A DNA stretch of 64,000 nt from Chitinophaga sp. HK235 (GTDB lineage: Bacteria > Bacteroidota > Bacteroidia > Chitinophagales > Chitinophagaceae): positions 1,860,001 through 1,924,000 of the forward strand of contig NZ_CP073766.1 of the NCBI RefSeq assembly GCF_018255755.1, written 5' to 3'. Below the pieces are notes generated by a model. That model did no database searches, was not told the DNA's origin, and was given only the letters and a program-made list of their open reading frames with translations. The translations under genes were made by a program, and so were the position numbers. Below, piece after piece: positions 36,667-45,251 of the stretch (positions are counted from its first letter, which is position 1; each line of letters begins with the position of its first letter).

Positions 36667-36719
36667 ATATGTATTTTACGGATGATGTCAATTAATCAGT
36701 TCATCCTGCTTATCGGATA

Positions 36720-39700
36720 TTAGAAGAAGAATCTTGCTCCTAACTGCACCTGGTAAGGATCTCCACCTGGATTAGCAATTCCGCTGGTGTTAACGGAATA
36801 GTTATACGAGCGGGTTTCTTTACTGAATGCAGAAGCACGGTATAAGGAGGTATTACCAAAGTTATGGCTTGCACCCCATTTCTTGTTGAGCATATTTGCG
36901 AAGTTGAAAACGTCTACAGAAAGCTCAAAACCGCTCTTTTTGGAAACCTTGAATGATTTAGCCAGTCTCAAATCGAATGTACCATAGAAACCATTGATAC
37001 CACCATTTCTTTCTGCAATCTTACCTTCTGATCTTTCAACATACTTTTTGAAGCTGGCACCTGCATCCGAATTCAAAAGTTTATTCAAACCGTCTCTAAC
37101 AGCTGCAGATGTTGCCGGATCATTCGGGCTAAATACATAAGCCAGGTCGTTGGTACCGCTTACAAAATCCTGATTGCTGTTTACACCAGACAACAGGCTG
37201 TAACGGGTGCCACCGATACCGGAGAAGCGTATACCTAACACAAATCCTGCGAATGAGGGTGATGTAGCATAGAAGACAACCTTATGACGGAACTGTAAAT
37301 CAGAGTAAGTCATCTTACTCAAATTACGAGGATCATCTGCCACTGGCAAACTTAAGGTAGCAGTATTGGCAACGTTACCGTTGTAGGAGGTATTATCTTT
37401 GGAATCGTTCCAGGTATAGCTGGCGGTGATGTTACCATCTTTATAATAACGATAGTTGACGTCATATACAAAAGTATAGGTATTGTTTTTACCTTTGCTG
37501 GTCAGTTCCAGTACCCTACCGAAAGCCTTGCTGATTCTACCATCCAGGTAGTTACCACTACCACCGCTGGTATTCATCTTTTCTAAAGGAATATATACTC
37601 CCCTGTTAGCCTCATTAGGCATCGTGAACAATGGAGTTTCCACCATATTTTTGTCTATATAGAAATAGTTATTACGGCCATAGGTCAGGTACGCAGAAAC
37701 ACCCATTCTCAGGCGGCTGGTGATATATTTGGTATAATTGATATTAGCCTTGTAAACGATCGGTATTTTAGCATCAGGACCTGTGTAATTGATGAGTGGC
37801 AGCTGGTACTGTGCAAAAGCAGGCACTGTAGAAAGATCTTTCCTGAATGCAGCGAAATCGGGAGAAGGTATATTTACAGAACTAGCGTTCAGGTTAGCGG
37901 TCCCGAAATGTTTGCCGTCAAATGTCAGGTTGTTAATGAGCATATAGTTATTAATATCGGAGCTAAACACACCTGCACCCACTTTGATATAATCTGTATG
38001 CTTTTGGTTGACATCCCATGTCAGCTGGATTCTTGGCTGTGGTACAAAAGACTTAATGCTGTTGTTGGTGCTTAAGCCCAGCGCATCATACAGATCCTGG
38101 TTGAATGGAGCTTTAGGATAAGTAGCCATATCGAAACGTAAACCGGCAGTAAGGCTTACCCCTTTACCCAGGTCTGTTTGCAACTGACCATAGATACCAC
38201 CATTGAAAATACTGGAAGTTACGCTTGGATCAGCAACCAATGGTACTTCACGATAGAATGCATATGGCGTATTATTACGGAAAGCATCCAGACCTCTGTA
38301 CACATAGCGGCCGTTTACTTCACTACCATACAGTGATTTAGCGTGTGTATACATCAGGTCGATACCGAAGGTATAGTTAACTTTTTCAGTGTTGTAATAC
38401 AGGTTATCTGTCAGCTGGAATACGTTGTTGGTAAATCCTTCCTGACCAAAGCGGTGTCCACCGATCTGAATATTGGTAGACTTGGTAGAGCCGTCAGACA
38501 ATACAGAAGTTACGTTTTCAACGATCGCTCTTGGAAGCGCACCTGGCAGCTCATCATTTTGTCTGCTAGCTTGCCAGGTATACAAATGCTGCACCTTTAA
38601 TTCGTTGGTAACTTTAGTGCTGATGGTAGATCTCAGTGTCAGCAGCAGGCTGTTATCTTTGTTGAAGTCATTACCGGTTGACTCATACAGGTCAATGGCT
38701 GTATTATCAATCAAACCCAGTTTGTTGATATCATTGGTATAGTTGTCCCTGATGGTCAACAGATTCTTATCGTTAATCTGCCAGTCTAAGCGCAGGAAGC
38801 CGGCATCAGACTGACGTGTTTTTCCAAAAGAGCCATATTGCGCATGGTTGGAAACACCATACTTTGTTCTGGCAACATCTACAAATGTATCCAGTACGCT
38901 TCTGGTAGTGTTATACACCAGCTGATCGGAATTGGATTGTATGTCTGCAATTACCAGGGAACGGTTATCTGTCTGATGATCCCATGCAAAGAAGTAGTGA
39001 AGTTTATCTTTGATGATTGGTCCGCCGATAGAACCTCCGAACTGGTAAGTGGAATAGTCGTTATTTCTTTTGTTACCGCGGATATCATAAGGACTGGATA
39101 ACCAGTTAGCACGACCGAAGCCGAATACAGAACCGGAAACCGTATTGGTACCGGATTTGGTAACAGCGCTCACTGTACCACCGCCGGATCTGCCGAGTGT
39201 AACGTCATACTGGTTCGTCACAACTTTAAACTCACGAACAGCTTCAATAGAGATAGAATAAGGAGCACCGCTTCTGGAGGTGGTAGGGCCAGCAGAAGTA
39301 GGGTTCTTTGCAGTCATACCATCGATAGTATAGTTGGTACCAGATCCCAGCTGTCCACTGATACTGTTACCATTACCGGTAAGCGGCGACAGTGCTGCCA
39401 GGTTAGAGAAGTTTCTTCCATTGACAGGCAGCCTGTTCATGTCAGTGGGGGTAATGGTGGTAGCTGCACCCGCATTCACAATCGCTTTCCTGTTGGAAGT
39501 AGATACGATTGTAACAGCATCAAGGTTTGAAACAGATGGCTCCAGATCAAAGTTTACCTGGAGAACATCCCCCTGGTTAAGGTTATAGTCCTGTTTTTTC
39601 TGAGGACCAAAACCCATTGCCGATACAGTAATAGTGTAAGGACCGCCGAGTGGCAATTGTTTAAAGGTGTAAAGACCTTTGGTATTTGACTGGATCCTGT

Positions 39701-39869
39701 TGGTAAAACCAGTCGATTCATTTCTCACTGTAATGGATGCACCGGGAATCAATGTGCCATCCTTTGCTTTGACCTGACCATTCAGATCAGCCAGGGTGGA
39801 TTGTGCAAATACTTCGGAACACATCAGCATACCCAACGTAATAAAAAAAAGACAGATTAAGCGCTTCAT
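36720..39869 (-). CDS. Oar-like TonB-dependent receptor with carboxypeptidase-regulatory domain
   Basis: 1049 residues. Signal peptide at 1-22 (...CSEVFA), then a carboxypeptidase-regulatory-like domain (LNGQVKAKDGTLIPGASITV, SNTKGLYTFKQLPLGGPYTI), a plug domain with RLPVNGRNFSNLAALSP, TIDGMTAKNP and REFKVVTNQYDVTLGRSGGG, and a beta-barrel ending in LGARFFF with terminal Phe. This is the Oar-type layout common in Bacteroidota and myxobacteria; such proteins may import nutrients or move protein cargo. It stands alone without a SusD partner. Upstream, TAATTTTG (minus strand, 39898-39905) fits a -7 box. Confidence 0.9.
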   Translation of the reverse strand: MKRLICLFFITLGMLMCSEVFAQSTLADLNGQVKAKDGTLIPGASITVRNESTGFTNRIQSNTKGLYTFKQLPLGGPYTITVSAMGFGPQKKQDYNLNQGDVLQVNFDLEPSVSNLDAVTIVSTSNRKAIVNAGAATTITPTDMNRLPVNGRNFSNLAALSPLTGNGNSISGQLGSGTNYTIDGMTAKNPTSAGPTTSRSGAPYSISIEAVREFKVVTNQYDVTLGRSGGGTVSAVTKSGTNTVSGSVFGFGRANWLSSPYDIRGNKRNNDYSTYQFGGSIGGPIIKDKLHYFFAWDHQTDNRSLVIADIQSNSDQLVYNTTRSVLDTFVDVARTKYGVSNHAQYGSFGKTRQSDAGFLRLDWQINDKNLLTIRDNYTNDINKLGLIDNTAIDLYESTGNDFNKDNSLLLTLRSTISTKVTNELKVQHLYTWQASRQNDELPGALPRAIVENVTSVLSDGSTKSTNIQIGGHRFGQEGFTNNVFQLTDNLYYNTEKVNYTFGIDLMYTHAKSLYGSEVNGRYVYRGLDAFRNNTPYAFYREVPLVADPSVTSSIFNGGIYGQLQTDLGKGVSLTAGLRFDMATYPKAPFNQDLYDALGLSTNNSIKSFVPQPRIQLTWDVNQKHTDYIKVGAGVFSSDINNYMLINNLTFDGKHFGTANLNASSVNIPSPDFAAFRKDLSTVPAFAQYQLPLINYTGPDAKIPIVYKANINYTKYITSRLRMGVSAYLTYGRNNYFYIDKNMVETPLFTMPNEANRGVYIPLEKMNTSGGSGNYLDGRISKAFGRVLELTSKGKNNTYTFVYDVNYRYYKDGNITASYTWNDSKDNTSYNGNVANTATLSLPVADDPRNLSKMTYSDLQFRHKVVFYATSPSFAGFVLGIRFSGIGGTRYSLLSGVNSNQDFVSGTNDLAYVFSPNDPATSAAVRDGLNKLLNSDAGASFKKYVERSEGKIAERNGGINGFYGTFDLRLAKSFKVSKKSGFELSVDVFNFANMLNKKWGASHNFGNTSLYRASAFSKETRSYNYSVNTSGIANPGGDPYQVQLGARFFF

Positions 39870-39897
39870 CGATTTAGATGGTTTAAAATTCAGCCCG

Positions 39898-39905
39898 CAA
39901 AATTA
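39898..39905 (-). promoter_or_regulatory. Candidate -7 box for the Oar-like receptor gene
   Basis: Minus-strand TAATTTTG matches the Bacteroidota -7 consensus TAnnTTTG and lies 28 bp before the receptor start at 39869. No TTTG was found about 19 bp further upstream, so the promoter is incomplete by eye. Confidence 0.35.
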
Positions 39906-40006
39906 TCTATCTGACATTTATAGAATATTAACGCGGTGTTAACAAAACATTATATCTGATTTTCATATAGGCGTTACAGATAAGCCGTATCTAATGTTTA
40001 CTTTTA

Positions 40007-40435
40007 ATGACTAAAGGTGATAATAAAATTGAAAATATGACTGTATCTGAATACATCAGTAGTATGCCGATTGACAGGCAGGCATGCTTAAGCATGCTAC
40101 ATGAAACAATTGTTGCGCATGATCCGACTGTAATCCCGGTCATTAAACCGATGATGGGAAAAGAAATGATCCTCTACGAAGAGCGCTCCTACATGAAGTA
40201 TGGCCTGGCGAGTACTAAAAATTATATGTCACTGCATTGCATGCCAATTTATATGAATCAGCCACTGCATGCCAAATACGTAAAGTTGCTGCCAGCAGCC
40301 AGGTTCCAGAAAGGCTGTATCAATTTTTCGGCTGCGGACGCTATGCCACCGGCAATAATAGCAGCTTTGATCGCCGATTGTTCGTCTATCAGCATTCCCT
40401 CAATGCTTGAAAACCGGAAAAGAAATAAAAAATGA
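40007..40435 (+). CDS. DUF1801 (YdhG-like) domain protein
   Basis: 142 residues. The N-terminal part, MTVSEYISSMPIDRQACLSM then LHETI (from residue 11), matches the start of DUF1801 proteins, which form a small alpha/beta fold of unknown function. MKYGLASTKNYMSLHCMPI near residue 62 corresponds to the central beta-strands. Met11 at 40037 could be the true start. The gene is divergent from the Oar-like receptor and convergent with the GT23-like gene, separated from it by a hairpin terminator. Confidence 0.75.
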   Translation: MTKGDNKIENMTVSEYISSMPIDRQACLSMLHETIVAHDPTVIPVIKPMMGKEMILYEERSYMKYGLASTKNYMSLHCMPIYMNQPLHAKYVKLLPAARFQKGCINFSAADAMPPAIIAALIADCSSISIPSMLENRKRNKK

Positions 40436-40477
40436 GTAACTACTCTCGGCTTTTGATTTTTTTATCATAAAAGCAGA

Positions 40478-40511
40478 AAAGCCGCATAAATCCTGTGATT
40501 TAAGCGGCTTT
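40478..40511. terminator. Bidirectional intrinsic terminator
   Basis: An inverted repeat AAAGCCGC/GCGGCTTT with a continuing TAAATC/GATTTA stem, one A-A mismatch and a CTGT loop. An A-run precedes it and a T-rich tract follows, so it can end transcription of the DUF1801 gene from one side and the GT23-like gene from the other. Confidence 0.8.
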
Positions 40512-40587
40512 AATTTTCTTTGATATTCTTGGATCTTAATATTTCCAGCAAAACCCTTTGCTTCAATATCAGGACTCTCCTGGTTAA

Positions 40588-41517
40588 CTAAATGACCTTC
40601 CAATGTGCATAATCAATGCCAAATGTCATTTCATCTTGCCTGGCCATACTAAGAAACATACCGATGTTTGATGAATATGTGCCAATAAAAGCCGTACTTT
40701 TTTTCATGATCTCTATTTCTGCCAGTAATTGGACGACCTCTTCATACTTTTTATCTTCACTTAACTGCCGGAACTCTTCCATAAAAAACCCGGTATTTCT
40801 TTTATAAGGAAGATAGAATATCTTCTTGAGGGGGAATTTTTTCTGAACCTCCTCTATGATGAGGCTGTCATCTGTTGCCAGGAAAACAGGCAGGTGACTT
40901 AGCTCCAAACCCTCAATTTTTTTGAAATAAGCATCTAATTCGGTATGCGGAGCTTCCGTGTCCTTATCCCCTCGCCTGATATGCACGGCAATATATTCTT
41001 CAGGAATAGTAATCGATGATAAAAGGGCATCTATCTTATCTTGAGTCTTCTGATTATATTTCCATATGTTATGAATAATACAAGCACTCATTTCAACCAA
41101 AGTACCTTTAAAAGCAGGAATATTTATTTTTCTTGCATATTTATACTTTCTTATTTTCTTCCATACATGTTGAGTACGCAATATTTTCTTCTTTCTTGGT
41201 ATATCAAAAAAAGATTTAAATATGGATTCTTTAGGAAGGGCGATGACATAAGGGCGATGATTAAATTTATCATTAAATGAATCATTATGGTGATCAGTGA
41301 ATGGTTCGAAAAAATCAAGCCACCCATCTTCACTATAGCTCGCATTTTTTGAGTACAACTGAAATTGAATATTCTTTTCCAGGCAATAAACCATGGCAAG
41401 AATCATATTGTTAAACTCGGAAAAAAGGCCCGCACTACTCCCTAATCTAAATATAAGCGTATCAAACCCCTTATTCAAATCCGAATAATCGAACGATTTT
41501 GTAATTCCATTTTTCAT
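40588..41517 (-). CDS. GT23-like (alpha-1,6-fucosyltransferase/NodZ-type) glycosyltransferase
   Basis: 309 residues, no signal peptide. The donor-site block AVHIRRGDK (177-185), FLATDD (212-217) and FIGTYSSNIGMFLS (277-290) follow the order of conserved motifs in GT23 enzymes such as NodZ and FUT8 (HxRRxDK, ATDD, TFSS). These transfer fucose from GDP-fucose to chitooligosaccharide or N-glycan cores. The N-terminal third (LIFRLGSSAGLFSEFNNMI) resembles the matching loop of this family. The gene is isolated, not in a polysaccharide cluster, so the acceptor is unknown. It borders the tRNA-associated island. Confidence 0.65.
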   Translation of the reverse strand: MKNGITKSFDYSDLNKGFDTLIFRLGSSAGLFSEFNNMILAMVYCLEKNIQFQLYSKNASYSEDGWLDFFEPFTDHHNDSFNDKFNHRPYVIALPKESIFKSFFDIPRKKKILRTQHVWKKIRKYKYARKINIPAFKGTLVEMSACIIHNIWKYNQKTQDKIDALLSSITIPEEYIAVHIRRGDKDTEAPHTELDAYFKKIEGLELSHLPVFLATDDSLIIEEVQKKFPLKKIFYLPYKRNTGFFMEEFRQLSEDKKYEEVVQLLAEIEIMKKSTAFIGTYSSNIGMFLSMARQDEMTFGIDYAHWKVI

Positions 41518-41734
41518 TGTCTTAAAGGTTGTTTTAAAATTTTAGGATTATAGGATTATAAAAAGACTGAATCGATCAATTATTTACAACAAAACAATAT
41601 GAATTTCATATTATTGACCAACTCTCAATAGTCAAGTATCGAACCAGTATCGATAAGTTAGATTTAGAATTGAGAGGTTGTTTTGAATATAGGTTGTAAA
41701 CAGCCATAGATATAATTTCGACTGGATTTTTCAA

Positions 41735-41821
41735 CGACTAAACGTTCAACTAAAAAACAAAACCCACGCCAAGCGCAGGTCTTAAAGTTTTTCTATGATC
41801 CCGCTGGGACTATATCCAAGG
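41735..41821 (-). repeat. Degenerate direct copy of the tRNA-Lys 3' end and its downstream hairpin (att-like)
   Basis: This sequence aligns over about 87 bp with 48681-48768, which covers the terminator and 3' part of the intact tRNA-Lys gene. Identical blocks include CGACTAAACG at the outer end and TGATCCCGCTGGGACT, the acceptor and T-arm portion, at the inner end. The tRNA part stops being recognisable after CCAAGG, so it is not a functional gene. Together with the intact gene it brackets about 7 kb as a direct repeat, the pattern left by tRNA-directed integration. Confidence 0.75.
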
Positions 41822-42084
41822 CTTAATTAGCGCTGCTTTTCAAGGATTTTTTAGCCAGTGTACCGATTTTGTATCCTTCCGGAATAGCTTATTTTGTAGA
41901 GGTTTGAAAGAACTTTACAACCTTACAAAGGTACGAAAACCATTGCTAAATAAGCATACGGGCATAAAATATATTACCTGTTTATACGGTAAGGTATACA
42001 CGCTTTTGACTTGGCGTTGAATTACAGCAGACACCTGGTAACCAGCTCCGGGTGTTCTATAACCGGAAGTATACCTTCCAACGA

Positions 42085-42222
42085 TTACCGCTTAACAAAA
42101 TCTGCTATGCGTTCATTTTCTTTTAAGTCTTCCCGTAAATAATAAAATACCGTATCAGTATTGAGAGAAATCCTTTCTGCAGCAATTATTACGTCGTTTT
42201 TATAGTCCTCTGCTTTGAACAT
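42085..42222 (-). CDS. Small ORF, 45 aa, possible gene remnant
   Basis: ATG at 42222, TAA at 42085. The product (MFKAEDYKNDVIIAAERISL then NTDTVFYYLREDL and KENERIADFVKR) is charged and predicted helical, with protein-like composition. I do not recognise a family. It could be a small regulatory protein or the C-terminal leftover of a larger gene. It starts just beside the AACAGGG/CCCTGTT repeat. Confidence 0.3.
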   Translation of the reverse strand: MFKAEDYKNDVIIAAERISLNTDTVFYYLREDLKENERIADFVKR

Positions 42223-42292
42223 AAACAGGGTATACCCCCTGTTCTATCTCAAATTGAAAGTTTAGTTCCGCTTCATTATCTGGCAGCGACAA

Positions 42293-42328
42293 TAAATTTT
42301 AATTCACAATTGTGTGAATTAAAATTTA
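42293..42328. promoter_or_regulatory. Perfect 16-bp inverted repeat with 4-nt spacer, operator-like
   Basis: Arms of 16 bp (starting TAAATTTTAATTCACA) flank ATTG. The right arm ends 5 bp before TAACTTTG (42334-42341), a match to the -7 box TAnnTTTG, so the palindrome covers the -33 region. It lies about 95 bp upstream of the first gene of the island operon. Being AT-rich and symmetric without a T-run, it looks more like a repressor site than a terminator. Confidence 0.55.
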
Positions 42329-42333
42329 ATTTC

Positions 42334-42341
42334 TAACTTTG
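42334..42341 (+). promoter_or_regulatory. Candidate promoter -7 box for the island operon
   Basis: TAACTTTG fits TAnnTTTG, with TTG at about 42310-42312 as a possible -33 element roughly 21 bp upstream. The first gene starts about 80 bp downstream. Confidence 0.45.
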
Positions 42342-42423
42342 TACTTCTGAAGAAGGAAATACCAAGCCATCCTCTGCTTCTGAATAGATTTAGTTATCAT
42401 TTATCACTTAAAAACCAAAAAAC

Positions 42424-42768
42424 ATGAAACATCTTCTTATTGCATTGATTTGCACACTAATCGGGTTTAGCAGTTCAGCAAGCAATTCAGCTCCAAAAGA
42501 GACCCTTCCTTTTTTAAATAAGAAGGTAGAGTTAAAAACAATTTCGAAAGAGAACAAAAACGAAATTATAGTATCCTCTACCCAAAGCAATACTGAGACA
42601 AGTCGTCTCCGTATTCAAAGACAATTCCTTTTTGAAGATGCGTGTGGTAACATGTGGATTATTTACGTGTCAGGCCCCAGTAGTGCCACATACTCACAAA
42701 TGTACGGCGTAGCTCAACATGATTTTGTTGCTGGTGCAGATAGCAACGGTTGCTTTCATGGTCTATAA
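42424..42768 (+). CDS. Small secreted protein, hypothetical
   Basis: 114 residues with a clear signal peptide (MKHLLIALICTLIGFSSSAS). The mature part has two Cys residues (in DACGNMW and SNGCFHG) that may form a disulfide. No family recognised. It heads a plus-strand series with the GLPGLI protein and the TonB-type protein, behind the palindrome at 42293-42328, and is followed by a strong hairpin at 42842-42870. Function unknown. Confidence 0.65.
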   Translation: MKHLLIALICTLIGFSSSASNSAPKETLPFLNKKVELKTISKENKNEIIVSSTQSNTETSRLRIQRQFLFEDACGNMWIIYVSGPSSATYSQMYGVAQHDFVAGADSNGCFHGL

Positions 42769-42841
42769 TCGTTTACAGATCCGGAGCAAAATTTAAAAAT
42801 TAGTCTTGATGGAGTGTAGAAGATGGTTTTTTCTTTTTTCA

Positions 42842-42870
42842 GAATACCCCAGGCGTGGCCTGGGGTATTC
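42842..42870. terminator. Strong hairpin between the small secreted protein and the GLPGLI gene
   Basis: A 13-bp perfect stem (GAATACCCCAGGC with its complement) with a 3-nt GTG loop. The T-rich tract lies before the stem, not after it, so standard intrinsic termination is uncertain on either strand. It may stabilise the 3' end of the upstream message or reduce read-through into the GLPGLI gene 23 bp downstream. Confidence 0.55.
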
Positions 42871-42893
42871 TATAAACTAATAATTTAAAATAT

Positions 42894-43739
42894 ATGCGTT
42901 ATTATTTAAGGGTTTTTGTATCAGCATTATTTTTATGCTTTCTGTATTCGTTCAGCTATAAAAACACAAAGCTGCCCGATCCACCTACAACCCTGGCTTA
43001 TTATCAATTTTATCACATTAAAGATACCACTCAGCGTTGGAAGGTTTGGAGCGAGGATTTTTTATTGGCGTTTAATTCCGATAAAAGCATATATACCAGC
43101 CAAACAAGAGTAAAACAAGATTCGACCATAGCAGAAAAATTAAGGGAAGCAGAAAAAAACAATAACGACCTGATTAATATGGGGCTAATTTTGCCGACAA
43201 CTGAAGATGATATTTATGTAGAGAAAGGCAAACTTGCGGTAGTAAAAGACTATGACCAGCAAAGCTATCTGATTAAGGATGCTTCAGAGAAAACCAACTG
43301 GATAGTAGGTAAAGAAACTAAACAATTGTTAGGTTATACGGCACAAATGGCTACTGGTATGGTTAAGGGTAGAAAATACACAGTTTGGTTCACTACAGAT
43401 ATACCTGCAAGTTTTGGCCCCTGGAAATTGCAGGGACTTCCAGGTCTGATCTTAGAGGCACACGATGACCACTATTTTATAAAATTCACCTGTACTAAAG
43501 TGGTAAACAATGGCAACTTTCAAAATATAAAATCGTTAGATATACCCGCCAATACAATAACTACTACCACTGCCGAATACGAACGTATGAAAAAGGCCAG
43601 CGCCCAGGGCTTGGGAATAAACAATTCTGTTGGTACAGAAGTAGCAGTGGATAGGGTTACGGCTGCTGATGGAGGCGAAATTAAAACAGCTCCTAAAAAG
43701 AAATTTACCATAAACTATCCTTTAGAACTCACACAGTAA
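42894..43739 (+). CDS. GLPGLI-family protein
   Basis: 281 residues. An N-terminal hydrophobic segment (residues 1-22) suggests export. The signature GPWKLQGLPGLILEAHDDHYFIKF (about residues 180-203) defines the GLPGLI family of Bacteroidota, of unknown function and often encoded next to TonB-type outer membrane proteins. That is the case here: the disrupted barrel gene starts 10 bp downstream. The last residues are Lys-rich (APKKKFTINYPLELTQ). Confidence 0.85.
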   Translation: MRYYLRVFVSALFLCFLYSFSYKNTKLPDPPTTLAYYQFYHIKDTTQRWKVWSEDFLLAFNSDKSIYTSQTRVKQDSTIAEKLREAEKNNNDLINMGLILPTTEDDIYVEKGKLAVVKDYDQQSYLIKDASEKTNWIVGKETKQLLGYTAQMATGMVKGRKYTVWFTTDIPASFGPWKLQGLPGLILEAHDDHYFIKFTCTKVVNNGNFQNIKSLDIPANTITTTTAEYERMKKASAQGLGINNSVGTEVAVDRVTAADGGEIKTAPKKKFTINYPLELTQ

Positions 43740-43749
43740 TTCAGTAGAT

Positions 43750-44881
43750 TTGTACATAAAAATCTTCTTATCAGGCTTTTGTCTGTTATTGTATATAATT
43801 TCGGCAAGGGCACAGCAAACCATTACTATAAATGGTACTGTAAAAGATAGTCTCGCTATGCCGGTGACATCGGCAATAGTTTCTATTATTGCAAAAAATG
43901 GCGCGGGTATAGCTTTTATCAAAACCGACCAAAAAGGTTTTTTTACCAGCACGGTGCCTAACGACACCCTATCTATCAAAATTACCGCTCTGGGATATCA
44001 GAAATTGATTTTACCTATCCCCCAAAACGCCAGTGAGCCGCTTACCATTATCCTAAAAAAAACGGTAAACACCCTAAAAGAAGTTAACATTACTACTCAA
44101 AAAAAAATATCGCTGGCCAGCGATACTTTAATGTATAATGTAAAGGCCTTTAAAGACCAGAACGACAGGGTAATTGCCGATTTGATTGGCAGGTTGCCCG
44201 GTATAAAAATTGACGAAAAGGGCGCTATCAGCTACAATGGCCGTTCCATATCAAAAGTTTATATCGATGGTGATAACCTAATGGATGGAAAATACAGGCT
44301 TGCCACCAACAATATACCGGTGAATGCGGTAGAGCAGGTGCAGGTTATTGAAAGAGACCAGCCCATAAAAGCCCTGAATGGTTATGTGGTTACCAACAAT
44401 GTATCGCTAAACCTTAAACTTACCGATAGTGCCAGCACCACAACCATTAATACCGGACATGTCGGTTTTGGAAACAAAGCCTACTCTGTAGAGCTAAACA
44501 ACCTCATTTTTAAAAAGATGGTTAAAAGTATTGCTAACCTCAAAGCAAATAATATCGGACAGGATTTGCTCAGTGAAAATGCAGATATTGGAACATCTTT
44601 TAATAATGAAGTTAACCTAAAAACAGCACGGCCTTATTTATCGATTGATGGTGGTACACAGCCAGCCCTGAGCGATAAGTACTATTTAATGAACAATGAC
44701 AATGCCGGAAACATTAACACCTTATTTAAGTTTAAATCTGATTGGGGCTTACGCCTGAACCTATCATCATTGCAATTAAAACGAAAATATAATTACAGCA
44801 ATTTTGTGAATTATTTTTTACCCAATGCTGATACCGTAGCTTATCAGGAGTTGCAGGATAATACTCATAAACTGAACCAAT
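43750..44881 (+). pseudogene. TonB-type outer membrane protein, N-terminal part (split by an insertion element)
   Basis: Signal peptide (MYIKIFLSGFCLLLYIISARAQ), carboxypeptidase-regulatory-like domain (INGTVKDSLAMPVTSAIVSI, TDQKGFFTS), and a plug-like domain (DLIGRLPGIKIDEKGAISYN, YIDGDNLMDGKY, VEQVQVIERDQPIKAL). The frame stops 5 bp into the IS element after NQL. Removing the element (44882-46077) and one CAAT copy joins this frame to LNQWQVQAQIEKN and on to 47619, giving an uninterrupted 889-residue protein. The outer barrel is therefore missing in the present form, and the gene is probably non-functional unless the element is lost. Confidence 0.85.
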
Positions 44882-44952
44882 TGTAAGTATCCCTTTTCTG
44901 GTGACAGTTTAAACTTAGATAAAAAAGGCTAAATTTAAACTGAACTACTATC

Positions 44953-45243
44953 ATGAAAAAGACCAGATTCACAGAAACTCAGATTGTGTCTATTTTGAAG
45001 CAGCAGGAAAATGGGCTTGCCACAAAGGACATTTGCCGCGAACATGGCATTTCTGAAGCTACTTTCTATAACTGGAAAAGCAAGTATGGAGGCATGGAGG
45101 CTTCAGATGTGAAGCGCCTCAAAGACCTGGAGGAAGAAAATTCCAGGCTCAAAAGAATGTATGCTGACCTATCCCTTGACAATCAGATACTGAAGGATCT
45201 ATTCACAAAAAAAGGCTGGGCCCTTCCACAAAAAGACAAGTAG
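44953..45243 (+). CDS. IS3-family transposase OrfA (helix-turn-helix)
   Basis: 96 residues: RFTETQIVSILKQQENGLAT then DICREHGISEATFYNWKSKYGG is the HTH_Tnp_1 domain, followed by a leucine-zipper-like coiled coil (LKDLEEENSRLKRMYADL). Before the stop a run of seven A (45207-45213) followed by GG is a typical -1 slippery site. Shifting there reads KKRLGPSTKRQVAEELVADQ straight into OrfB. Confidence 0.92.
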   Translation: MKKTRFTETQIVSILKQQENGLATKDICREHGISEATFYNWKSKYGGMEASDVKRLKDLEEENSRLKRMYADLSLDNQILKDLFTKKGWALPQKDK

Positions 45244-45251
45244 CAGAAGAA

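Larger units (their letters stand above)
41518..42423. other. Long gene-poor interval at the island edge
   Basis: About 900 bp. It holds the degenerate tRNA-Lys 3' copy (41735-41821), a 45-codon minus-strand ORF (42085-42222), a short inverted repeat AACAGGG/CCCTGTT (42224-42243) and a 36-bp palindrome with a promoter-like box (42293-42341). The rest, roughly 41830-42080, shows no ORF or repeat that I can interpret and may be relics of lost island genes. Confidence 0.5.
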
